From NCBI GenBank assembly GCA_947259865.1, contig CAMYNZ010000322.1, forward strand, positions 1 through 7,245: a stretch of DNA of 7,245 nt, given 5' to 3'. The DNA is from an uncultured Desulfobacterales bacterium. GTDB taxonomy: Bacteria > Desulfobacterota > Desulfobacteria > Desulfobacterales > G020354645. Shown in pieces: positions 1 through 6,174 of the stretch. The notes below the pieces were generated by a model, which searched no databases, had not been told where the DNA came from, and saw only the letters and a list, made by a program, of their open reading frames with translations. The position numbers were made by a program, and so were the translations under genes. Within the stretch, counting starts at the first letter, position 1; every line of letters begins with the position of its first letter.

Positions 1-1405
1 ACTGCCCGGCAATAATCGCTTTAGCCGGTATGAGTCCGGTGGCACTGGCGGATACGATGTTACCGGCCACACCGGGCCCGTCTCCGGCCACATACATACC
101 ACGGATCGCGGTTTCCAGCGCATTCGAACTCTCAACCTGGGTTGCAAAGAATTTGATCTCCGGAGCATACAGCAGGGTTTCATCGTTGGCCACACCGGGA
201 ACCACACAATTGAGCTTTTCCAACCCCTCGATGATGTTGGTCAAGATCCTTTCGGGCAATGCCATGGCGATATCCCCGCAGACAACCTTGGTCAATGTCG
301 GCTCGATATAGCTGTTTTTTATCCGACCCCAGGTGCTGCGCCTGCCGCGTTTAAGGTCACCAAAGCGCTGCAGGATGGGTTTGCCGCCACCTATCAAAGT
401 AGCCAGATTACCGATTGATTCACCATAGGCCTGGTTGTCGGTTACCGGCTCGGTCAGCACAACTTTGGACAGAAAGGCAAAGTTCGTATTCTCTGATTTT
501 GTGTGCTGGTAGGCGTGGCCGTTGACACAGACAAATTCACTGTAGTTTTCGATGGAAACAAATCCGCCCTTGTTAGTGCAAAAGGTCCGGGTATGATCGT
601 CATATTTTGAGGTTTGAATAAAAAAAGTGGGATCGTATATCACCCTGCAAAGATCCTGCATAATATCATTGTGAACCTCCACCCGAACACCGACTTCTAT
701 ACCCCGCTGTTTGAGCCCGATCCCATGGCTCTGGGCCAGGCGCCCGACCCAATCCGCACCGACCCGACCCGGCGCCAGAATTACGTTTTGGGTTGCGTAT
801 ATTTTTCTATTGGTAACCAGGCCTGTGACCCGTCCTTTTTCAATCACTACATCTTTAACTTCTTCAGATGTATGCATAGTCACCCCATTGGATTTAATGG
901 CACCGGCCATTGTGGCAATGTGGCCGGGCAGGCAGTCGCTTCCCAAATGCTTTTGCTTGATGATAAGCAAATCAACCCCGTGGGTTTTGGCTTTTTTGCG
1001 GATGTCCTTGGCGGCTTCCATATCGGTTGGATATACGGGGCCGTGCATCCCAAACCGGTTAAAGATACTTTCGGTTTCGTCCACAAGTGCCTTTGCCTGT
1101 TTAACGGGCATAAACTGGGTCAAGTCTGTTTTGCCGAGTTTGTGGATGTAATTCAGTTTTCCGTCCGAAAACAATCCGGCACCGCCGATGCCGCATAAAA
1201 TATTGCACGGTTTGCACTTATAGCAATGTTGGTGCGCATTGATGGGACACTGCCGGTTGGCCAGACTTTTACCTTTCTCGATTATAAGTACTTTAAGATC
1301 CGAGTTCTCGCTCAAATACCAGGCGGCAAATAAGCCGGCAGGACCGCCACCCACAATGATGACGTCATATTTTTTATCTATTTCACTGGCTTTTACAGCA
1401 GACAT
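1..1405 (-). CDS. FAD-dependent dehydrogenase of the COG2509 type, C-terminus cut by window edge
   Basis: The minus frame is open from ATG at 1405 to the window edge (468 codons seen). It starts with a dinucleotide-binding Rossmann motif, VGGGPAG, at residues 18-24, with IIEKG at 41-45 ending the second strand. A cysteine cluster follows (C53, C61, C64, C67, C71), running into GIGGAGLFSDGKL at 72-84. Near the end is a second FAD contact, VAGDGPGVAGNI, followed by SASATGLIPAKAI, so only a few residues are probably missing. These features match the uncharacterised FAD-utilising dehydrogenases of COG2509. The substrate is unknown; a cytoplasmic redox role is inferred. The start is supported by an in-frame TGA 33 bases upstream and by a strong promoter, although the Shine-Dalgarno sequence is poor (GGAAAAAAAG). 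The gene is monocistronic in this window. Confidence 0.88.
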   Translation of the reverse strand, partial: MSAVKASEIDKKYDVIIVGGGPAGLFAAWYLSENSDLKVLIIEKGKSLANRQCPINAHQHCYKCKPCNILCGIGGAGLFSDGKLNYIHKLGKTDLTQFMPVKQAKALVDETESIFNRFGMHGPVYPTDMEAAKDIRKKAKTHGVDLLIIKQKHLGSDCLPGHIATMAGAIKSNGVTMHTSEEVKDVVIEKGRVTGLVTNRKIYATQNVILAPGRVGADWVGRLAQSHGIGLKQRGIEVGVRVEVHNDIMQDLCRVIYDPTFFIQTSKYDDHTRTFCTNKGGFVSIENYSEFVCVNGHAYQHTKSENTNFAFLSKVVLTEPVTDNQAYGESIGNLATLIGGGKPILQRFGDLKRGRRSTWGRIKNSYIEPTLTKVVCGDIAMALPERILTNIIEGLEKLNCVVPGVANDETLLYAPEIKFFATQVESSNALETAIRGMYVAGDGPGVAGNIVSASATGLIPAKAIIAGQ

Positions 1406-1473
1406 CTTTTTTTCCGAGAAAATATTGCCCTCAATTCAAATACCGATAAGGTGATTTGTAATTACATTGAGAT

Positions 1474-1502
1474 AGTATAATATTAAGTAAGAGGGGTGTC
1501 AA
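1474..1502 (-). promoter_or_regulatory. Sigma-70-like promoter for the FAD-dependent dehydrogenase
   Basis: On the minus strand TTGACA (1497-1502, perfect -35) is separated by 17 bases from TATACT (1474-1479, 5/6 match to -10). Transcription would start near 1467, giving a leader of about 60 bases before the ATG at 1405. The near-consensus boxes and ideal spacing make this the best promoter in the window. The -35 box lies inside a GGGG..TCA/TGACCCC inverted repeat (1493-1516), a possible operator. Confidence 0.72.
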
Positions 1503-1516
1503 AACAATATGACCCC
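1493..1516. promoter_or_regulatory. Operator-like inverted repeat over the -35 box
   Basis: GGGG (1493-1496) plus TCA (1499-1501) is mirrored by TGACCCC (1510-1516), with a two-base bulge in one arm and an eight-base AT-rich centre. It covers the perfect -35 hexamer of the flavoprotein promoter. A repressor or activator site is inferred from position and symmetry; no specific regulator can be named. It could also be the end of a dispersed repeat. Confidence 0.35.
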
Positions 1517-1524
1517 AATCGAGC

Positions 1525-1649
1525 GTAAACAAAATGGAAACCTAATGTAAAAAACCTAATTTATTGCTTTTGCTAAGTGACCCATAGACTGTTTACAATG
1601 TTTGCATCGGTGAAATATAAATTGTCAAAAAGCACTCCATTTTGTTTAC
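1525..1649. repeat. MITE-like 125-bp inverted-repeat unit
   Basis: GTAAACAAAATGGA at 1525-1538 is the exact reverse complement of 1636-1649 (14/14). The enclosed 97 bases are AT-rich and include a short direct repeat, AACCTAAT, seen twice close together. There is no open frame of note. The size and symmetry resemble a miniature transposable element or a hairpin repeat unit. No target duplication could be identified at its edges. Confidence 0.5.
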
Positions 1650-1806
1650 CCCTTGGGCTTCGCTTTCAGCTATGACCCAACAGGTCGGGAAAGCCACGCC
1701 AAGGCGGACAAGCCGATGTTTATCCGCCAGAGATCTTTGGCGGAATACCCCATAGCCTCCGGCTTGACTCCTACGGTGCCTGCGTTGCCATACACTCAAG
1801 GAGTCA
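1650..1806. repeat. Hairpin-rich tract, possible dispersed repeat
   Basis: Two inverted repeats are visible. TCCGCCA/TGGCGGA (7 bp, 8-base loop) lies around 1717-1743. TGACTCCT (1765-1772) pairs exactly with AGGAGTCA (1799-1806). The second abuts the TAA stop of the patatin pseudogene at 1809 and could cap its transcript, but it lacks a following T-run. Composition is richer in G+C than the AT-rich unit to the left. That this is a genome-wide repeat is inferred from its look only. Confidence 0.35.
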
Positions 1807-1808
1807 GT

Positions 1809-3134
1809 TTATTGCATTTCATCAACAAGTTTTTTAAATTCTACCGAATCCGTTAAAATCTTTTGAGCTGCCGCCTTTAACCTGTCAACATCGCTCGCTT
1901 CAAGATGAAAGGAGGTCGGGAGGTTTTTAAGATGATTGCGCTCAGATTCATCCTTTAGCTCGTCAAAGTCCACCTCGATAAGGTAAGTTCGAGCAGCACA
2001 GGCAGGGGTTTCGCCAGAGAATCCTTGCTGCTTCGTTTTTTTAGAGGATGTCCCACGGCCGCAGCGACCGGTGGTAATCGTCTCCCGCCAGCGGCTGATA
2101 TTATTTCTTAATAATTCCATGGTTTCAAAAGAGTATTGAGTCAGTGGGATAGAAGAACCCGCACCTAACGAATCAATTAGTGGGATAGAAAAATCTCTTT
2201 TACTGAAACTCGTGTCCCTGGCCTTCTGGGCATTGACAACGATGATGGCAAATTTGTTTGTTTTTTCAAGATCAAGTTCTTTGAGTTTGTTCCAGATGCC
2301 TTCCCCACTTAAAGTAGTATTTATCAGCACCCGAATTCCATGATTTTCTGATATACCTCAGTCGAGCAAGTGGATATAAGGTTGGATTTTTCGATCGTTA
2401 TAATTGCTCAGCGTTTTGGCCATGTGGTAATGGCGCGTGTTTATTTTTCCTTTATTGAGGGCTTTGGTGGCCCACTTTGGCATCTGGTAATTACATGATC
2501 CGGCGTAATTTTTAATAATGATGCTGGGGAATGCGCCTGGAACCGCAGAGGAAGCAGTAACGGCACGAGATACGGGGTATGAAGCAAGGTCGGAGCAGAT
2601 GGGCTTAAACTGCTCTCCTGTGAAAGTAAACTGGGATCCCTGGGCGACATTGGTTGCATTGATGGCTATCACCGGACCATTCGAAGTGATGAAATCTTGA
2701 AAAGTTTTTTTTTGAAACAACAGTTCGTCATAGTAATCTGCGGCGAGATCGCTGCGTCCGTAATGCAGCGAAGCCAATTTGGGCCAGCTAAATGGTGAAA
2801 TTACGCGTCTGGTAAGCTCGGACTGCACATTGTGTTTGAGGAATTTAGTTTCAAAGTCCTCGAAGATTCGGTCTTTGAAAAGACCGTAATAGGCAGCGGT
2901 AACCCCGAATGCCAAAGCCGCCGCTCGGGTACCACCGCCTGAAAATGTTAAAATCAGCAGGAGTTCATCCGAACGACTTCCAGGTTTATTTTCGAGTGAA
3001 AATTGCCGGACCGACTCTGTGGATACGATCGGGTTGTTGATGGGATAGTGGGCAACACAGGCAGTCAGTTGAACAAACAGTGCGAATCCTAAAATAGTTA
3101 TTAGAAATTTCTCTATTTTTAACACATCCTGCAT
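1809..3134 (-). pseudogene. Broken patatin-like phospholipase lipoprotein
   Basis: One minus frame runs from ATG 3134 to TAA 1809, interrupted by a single TGA at 2358-2360 (441 codons plus stop). The N-terminus is a lipoprotein signal: basic start, hydrophobic 10-22, lipobox LTAC with C26. Residues 64-70 carry the patatin oxyanion loop FSGGGTR. In this family the nucleophile motif GxSxG should follow some 35 residues later, ahead of a TAAYYGLF-like stretch; here GV78 joins directly to T79AAYYGLF, so that block appears deleted in frame. The catalytic Asp region reads IHLLD, then TGA, then GIS, where family members have DGG. The remainder still reads like the family C-terminus (YLIEVDFDEL, NLPTSFHL). 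A strong GGAGG site (3141-3145) precedes the ATG. Such proteins are predicted membrane-anchored lipid acyl hydrolases; this copy should be inactive. The family comparison is from memory, not an alignment. Confidence 0.82.
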
Positions 3135-3208
3135 ATTGATCCTCCGTCAGTAGAAACGGGCAGTTTCGGCTGTCTGGATTTCTTATCACAAAACCAAGTT
3201 AATTACAG

Positions 3209-3238
3209 ATATTATTTAGATCCTTCGGGGAGTGTCAA
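3209..3238 (-). promoter_or_regulatory. Putative promoter of the patatin-like locus
   Basis: On the minus strand a perfect TTGACA (3233-3238) is followed after 18 bases by TAATAT (3209-3214), a 4/6 match to the -10 box. It lies in the 144-base gap between the methyltransferase stop and the patatin ATG, about 75 bases upstream of the start. The spacing is one base above optimum and the -10 is weak, so this is a moderate call. Confidence 0.5.
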
Positions 3239-3278
3239 GTCTGAGGAATGTCATGGATATCTTTTTGCTTAATGCAGC

Positions 3279-4286
3279 CTATACTCGAACCCCTTCAATT
3301 ATGCAAACACTCTCTTTAGTAAGTATAATCCGGGAGAGTTTGAAACCTGACGATACGAACAGGTTGCTAAACTCTGCTTCCGTCCGTTCTCGGCCGCCCG
3401 TAATGACAAGCATTTCAAGATCCAGGAGCTTAGCAACGGAGGGCTCGTTTCCGGGAGGTATAACCATCTCAACAACCAAAAGCCTTGATGCTGTATTCAT
3501 GGCTCGGTGGCAGTTTGTCAGAAATATCCGGCACTGCTCATCCGTCCAATCATGAAGGATATTTGACATGAGATACGCGTCACTACCCGGGGGAATATTC
3601 TTAAAAAAATCACATTCTACTGCCTGACAACGATCTTCAATACCTCGGGTCTGGATCACTTTTCTGGTCTTTTGAATTACAGAAGGAATATCTGCCACGA
3701 CCCCTTCCATTAAAGGATTTGCTATCAGAATTTCTGCCATCAAGACACCCAGCCCTCCGCCCACATCCGTTAGTGTACTGATGCCTGAAAAATCATAGAC
3801 ATCAACAATTGCACGGTGTGAGCCAGCAGCTTTTATTGCATTGGCTTCATTAAACACTTCTGCTGCCTGAGGGTTTTTTTCAAGCCAATCAGAAACCGAC
3901 GTCCCATGAGCTTTTTCAAAGGCTGTGACCCCTGTTTTTACACTATCCAAAAAATATCCCCACGCCTTGTCACTCCAGTCAGAGTTAAACAGTAGCGCTA
4001 CGGATCTCATTGCACCCGTTTTCAAATACTCAGCCATTGGTGTAAGTTCAAACCGTTTGGCTTCTGTCTCGAAAAAAATACCGACACTCGCCAGGGCTCT
4101 CATCATCCTGTAAAGAAAAGGTGCATGGGAGTGGCTTGCTTGGGCGAGTTCTTCTACACTTTTGGGACCTTCAGCCAGCATATCGGCTATGCCAAGCTCG
4201 GCCGCTACGTAAATAGGTTTGCTTATCCAATTTCCGACGATAAATTTCATAAGCTGTGCTGGTGGTGGTAACTCGTTCGGTTTCAT
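3279..4286 (-). CDS. SAM-dependent O-methyltransferase (COMT-like, Methyltransf_2 family)
   Basis: This is an intact 335-residue protein of usual family length. Residues 10-90 look like the N-terminal winged-helix dimerisation domain (ISKPIYVAAELGIADMLAEGPKSVEELA). SAM-binding motif I is DVGGGLGVL at 174-182; ADIPSVI at 198-204 takes the place of the family DLPxV. CDFFKNIPPGSDAYLMSNIL at 225-244 leads into H245-D246-W247, where the His corresponds to the catalytic base of plant-type O-methyltransferases. GGRERTEAEF at 297-306 is the usual C-terminal signature. It should transfer a methyl group from SAM to a hydroxyl of a small, probably aromatic or polyketide-like, molecule; the substrate cannot be read from sequence. 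AAGGAG (4293-4298) is well placed before ATG 4286. No biosynthetic partners lie beside it. Confidence 0.88.
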   Translation of the reverse strand: MKPNELPPPAQLMKFIVGNWISKPIYVAAELGIADMLAEGPKSVEELAQASHSHAPFLYRMMRALASVGIFFETEAKRFELTPMAEYLKTGAMRSVALLFNSDWSDKAWGYFLDSVKTGVTAFEKAHGTSVSDWLEKNPQAAEVFNEANAIKAAGSHRAIVDVYDFSGISTLTDVGGGLGVLMAEILIANPLMEGVVADIPSVIQKTRKVIQTRGIEDRCQAVECDFFKNIPPGSDAYLMSNILHDWTDEQCRIFLTNCHRAMNTASRLLVVEMVIPPGNEPSVAKLLDLEMLVITGGRERTEAEFSNLFVSSGFKLSRIILTKESVCIIEGVRV

Positions 4287-4619
4287 TTCTATCTCCTTTT
4301 GTTGGAATAATTTATTAGCTACGGATTACCATAAAACTTTACGAGGCATTCGCCTCGCGCTTTAATAAATCTGTTTTAGGTAACGCAAACTTTTCGTTAC
4401 TTATCCGCTGATATCGCTACGGATTTCTAATTTTAAGGATTTTCAGGTCAGGAATTTTGAATCAGAAAAGAAAAAAAGCTAATGGATGCAAAATGGCATG
4501 TTTTAAGGAAATGAAAAATACAAGTAAGATCGGATATTCAAGCTTTGTTGACGCGTGAAGGTTACACACGAACCGACTGAATGTCAATACAGTTGCGATA
4601 AATTTCCGATAAAAAGGGG
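4287..4619. other. 333-bp non-coding leader and insertion-site flank
   Basis: No supported gene. The part nearest the methyltransferase is its leader, with a strong ribosome site but no convincing promoter. It contains a 6-bp hairpin with four-base loop (4342-4357), another inverted repeat GTAACG/CGTTAC (4380-4385/4395-4400) and a 10-bp direct repeat, GCTACGGATT, at 4318-4327 and 4416-4425. At 4535-4547 is TATTCAAGCTTTG, identical to 13 bases of the inverted repeat at 6332-6344. The last bases, AAAAAGGGG at 4611-4619, form the left flank of the insertion sequence. Confidence 0.55.
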
Positions 4620-4627
4620 TCACCCAT

Positions 4628-4637
4628 TAAAAGGCGC
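4628..4637 (-). repeat. IS subterminal inverted repeat, downstream (RE) side
   Basis: The minus-strand reading outward is GCGCCTTTTA, 9/10 identical to GTGCCTTTTA at the other end. It ends about six to eight bases inside the inferred junction. Subterminal rather than terminal repeats are typical of the IS1111 subgroup. Confidence 0.65.
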
Positions 4638-4663
4638 TAGGTCAAGAAAAATATCTCCCCTGT

Positions 4664-4691
4664 GCAAGTAGCAGCCTTTACTGCTGCTTGC
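4664..4691 (+). repeat. 11-bp hairpin in the IS downstream end
   Basis: GCAAGTAGCAG (4664-4674) and CTGCTGCTTGC (4681-4691) pair at 10/11 around a six-base loop. The one odd position would be a U-G wobble in a plus-strand RNA and a C-A mismatch in a minus-strand RNA. It lies between the right-end repeat and the predicted guide RNA. Its role is unknown: a transposase-binding site, or a hairpin that stops transcription into the element, are both possible. Confidence 0.45.
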
Positions 4692-4854
4692 TTATCTCAG
4701 CGATGGTATCACCTCATATATACTGAAGCTCAGCGTTTTTTTACCGCACCCGCAGTTTCTTTAGATTGAAGTGCAGCCTATGGTATACTGCACCAGTCAC
4801 CCATCAGGATTAAGGCCATTGGACTCGATCGATTCATATCGTGTCGCGACCCTT

Positions 4855-4870
4855 GTCCGCTTTAGCGGAC
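4855..4870 (-). repeat. Perfect 6-bp hairpin within the predicted RNA
   Basis: GTCCGC (4855-4860) and GCGGAC (4865-4870) pair perfectly around a four-base loop, separating stem-loop 2 from the donor-like segment. A second inverted repeat, GTGCAG/CTGCAC (4771-4776/4788-4793), closes the far side of that segment. Confidence 0.5.
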
Positions 4871-4915
4871 CCAGAAAATCTTCGGTACCATGGACGTGTC
4901 CAATATTGTTTTTTC

Positions 4916-4954
4916 TCAAATCTTATGGTTATTAGCCAACCCCTTCTGGCTCAC
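4916..4954 (-). repeat. Core of stem-loop 2, candidate target-binding loop
   Basis: In RNA sense the 5' side holds AGAAGGGGT (4939-4947), 8/9 identical to the left target flank at 4612-4620. The 3' side holds AAGATTTGA (4916-4924), 8/9 complementary to the right target flank at 6183-6191. The two stretches meet at the inferred junction TC/GA. This is the split-guide arrangement of a bridge RNA target loop. The sister core at 5009-5047 matches the same target positions less well (7/9 and 7/9). Confidence 0.5.
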
Positions 4955-5008
4955 GCCATGGGCAGTAAAAGTGTCTGATGCTTCATATTGGGTGGAACGG
5001 CTTTCCAA

Positions 5009-5047
5009 TCAAATCTAATGGTTTTTCCAACCCCTATACAGGTTCAC
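5009..5047 (-). repeat. Core of stem-loop 1, sister copy of the target-like loop
   Basis: This 39-nt core aligns with 4916-4954 along its length; for example TCAAATCTAATGGTT at 5009-5023 matches 4916-4930 at 14/15. It is 93 bases away and enclosed by its own stem. It may be a duplicated target loop, a structural scaffold or a drifted donor loop. It contains no clear match to the donor ends. Confidence 0.5.
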
Positions 5048-5060
5048 CGCTCCAGCCACT

Positions 5061-6083
5061 TCATTTTGCAAAAAGCTTGGCAGCATCAAATGGCACTACG
5101 TCCTTGATGACAAAGTAAGCCGCTCGGGCCAACTTGTGAGCCAAAGCGCTGTGCGCTACCATGCGGTTGGTCTTGGCGGCTTTGCGATTAAAATAGGCCC
5201 GGGCATCAGAGTCATAACGCCGGGCAAATTCAACCGCCTCGGAAAAGGCCCAGGCCAGATAGCGGTTACCGTTTTTCTTGTTGCCTTTGCCTTTTGCTTT
5301 ACCGTTGCTGGTCCACTTTGTGGGAACTTTGCGACAGTAAGACACGTAGTCACCGACTTTGGCGAACCGATCGATAGGACCGGTCTCCAACATGATCGTC
5401 ATCGACAATATCTTGCCCACACCCGATATGGTCGGCAAATACTTGAAGGCCGGCTGCAACTTGACTTTCTTTTGCACGGCGTTTTCTATTTGCCGGATCT
5501 TGCCTGTTAAAAAATCAATGCATTCCTTGCTGACCCGCCCACTGAGCTCCAGATCCTGCTGTCCGGCCAATAACGGAACCACCTCGTCTTGGGTTACTTT
5601 CTTGACCTGATTTACGTTCACTCTCAAGCCACAATTTCTATGGATAATGCCTTGTAAGCTTAAAATCAAAGAAGTCCTCAGTTTTACCAAGTGGCCTCTT
5701 TTCCTCAGCAAGTCACGCACCGGACGCTGCGCCTTGGGATATATGTAGCCCTCAGGCAAAATCCCCAAACGCAGAAGATGGGCCAGCCAAAACGCATCAT
5801 GATTGTCATCGCTATGTTTAAGACCTTTGTATTTTTGGATAGCTGAAGGATTGGCCAGGTGTAATTGATAACCCTGATCCATTAAAAGATCCACCAGCCA
5901 GTACCAGTTAAAAGTTGATTCGACCACCACCCCCTTTAGAGTCTGCTTGAATGGTGCTAAGGCTTCAAGGATAAGATTCGGGGCATTGGCTAACTTCTTG
6001 CGGTAAACACGTCTGTCTTGCTCGTTAATGATTCCAATGTGATTACTGGTTGAATGTAAATCAATTCCTGCGTATAGTTGCAT
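5061..6083 (-). CDS. IS110-family (IS1111-type) transposase
   Basis: The 340-residue protein is intact and of normal family length. The N-terminal RuvC-like DEDD domain shows D8 in YAGIDLHS, E55 in VVVEST, and D93/D96 in DDNHDAFWLA. The middle (120-210) is likely helical and coiled-coil. The C-terminal Tnp domain has ISGVGKILSMTIMLETG at 219-235 and WTSNGKAKG at 257-265, where S259 is the likely catalytic serine, then GNRYLAWAFSEA. IS110 enzymes recombine donor and target DNA using a DEDD-plus-serine chemistry guided by an element-encoded RNA. GGAGG (6090-6094) sits six bases before ATG 6083. All expected catalytic residues are present, so the element could be active. The gene stops two to three bases before the predicted guide RNA begins. 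Confidence 0.93.
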   Translation of the reverse strand: MQLYAGIDLHSTSNHIGIINEQDRRVYRKKLANAPNLILEALAPFKQTLKGVVVESTFNWYWLVDLLMDQGYQLHLANPSAIQKYKGLKHSDDNHDAFWLAHLLRLGILPEGYIYPKAQRPVRDLLRKRGHLVKLRTSLILSLQGIIHRNCGLRVNVNQVKKVTQDEVVPLLAGQQDLELSGRVSKECIDFLTGKIRQIENAVQKKVKLQPAFKYLPTISGVGKILSMTIMLETGPIDRFAKVGDYVSYCRKVPTKWTSNGKAKGKGNKKNGNRYLAWAFSEAVEFARRYDSDARAYFNRKAAKTNRMVAHSALAHKLARAAYFVIKDVVPFDAAKLFAK

Positions 6084-6169
6084 GGGGCACCTCCTTGCTG
6101 TTTATGGTTTACTCACCACAAAGCATACCAGGAGATTCTTTCTTTTGCTATGCCCCAGTAGGGGGTGCC
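6083..6169 (-). promoter_or_regulatory. Leader able to mask the transposase ribosome site
   Basis: In a minus-strand transcript entering from outside the element, GGCACCCCC (6169-6161) can pair with GGAGGTGCC (6094-6086) at 8/9, burying the Shine-Dalgarno sequence. TGGGGCA (6157-6151) can pair perfectly with TGCCCCA (6089-6083), reaching the first base of the start codon. A transcript beginning inside the leader would lack the upstream arm. Masking of transposase starts against read-through is known in other insertion sequences; its use here is inferred. Confidence 0.42.
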
Positions 6170-6174
6170 TTTTA
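6165..6174 (+). repeat. IS subterminal inverted repeat, transposase (LE) side
   Basis: GTGCCTTTTA reads outward here and matches the opposite end at 9/10. It lies about eight bases inside the junction with TCAAAGCTTG. Confidence 0.65.

Larger units (their letters stand above)
1406..1808. other. 403-bp non-coding interval with promoter and hairpin-forming repeats
   Basis: No supported gene lies here. The small open frames over 1593-1856 have no ribosome site or recognisable domain and overlap repeat structure. From left to right the interval holds the promoter leader of the flavoprotein gene, the operator-like inverted repeat 1493-1516, the 14-bp inverted repeat 1525-1538/1636-1649 around an AT-rich core, and a GC-richer hairpin-rich tract from about 1650 to 1806. 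It separates the 5' end of the flavoprotein gene from the 3' end of the broken patatin gene, both on the minus strand. Confidence 0.6.
4790..5058 (-). ncRNA. Predicted bridge/seek RNA of the IS element
   Basis: Directly after the transposase stop the minus strand can fold into two tandem stem-loops. Stem 1 pairs 5047-5053 with 4994-5000 (7 bp, one G-U that would be A-C on the opposite strand, which favours a minus-strand RNA). Stem 2 pairs 4952-4961 with 4888-4898 (10 bp, one bulge). Each encloses a closely similar 39-nt core (5009-5047 and 4916-4954) with GTGA-CC, AGGGGTTGG, AACCAT and AGATTTGA in the same order. A third segment (4794-4854) lies between hairpins 4855-4870 and 4771-4793. In IS1111-type elements the guide RNA is encoded downstream of the transposase, and it carries a target loop and a donor loop. 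Loop 2 contains two stretches matching the target halves, and the third segment repeats the right-end tip. RNA ends are approximate and no promoter was recognised. Confidence 0.55.

Noticed and set aside
614..1198. A 194-codon plus-strand open frame and a 146-codon one at 711-1151
   Set aside because: Both are antisense to the flavoprotein gene, whose minus frame has clear family motifs; neither has a domain or a ribosome site.
1593..1856. Small open frames on both strands over the repeat tract
   Set aside because: No start signals or recognisable protein features; they overlap hairpins and the end of the patatin pseudogene.
1989..2075. Gly/Ser/Lys-rich stretch near the patatin C-terminus as an inserted sequence
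   Set aside because: Family members appear to vary in length here and the frame is kept; nothing marks insertion ends.
2358..2360. Selenocysteine at the in-frame TGA of the patatin gene
   Set aside because: The position is a Gly of the DGG region, not a redox site, no adjacent SECIS-like hairpin is evident, and the protein already lacks its nucleophile segment.
4771..4793. Plus-strand promoter with extended -10 (TGGTATACT)
   Set aside because: No acceptable -35 at 16-18 bases and no plus-strand gene downstream.
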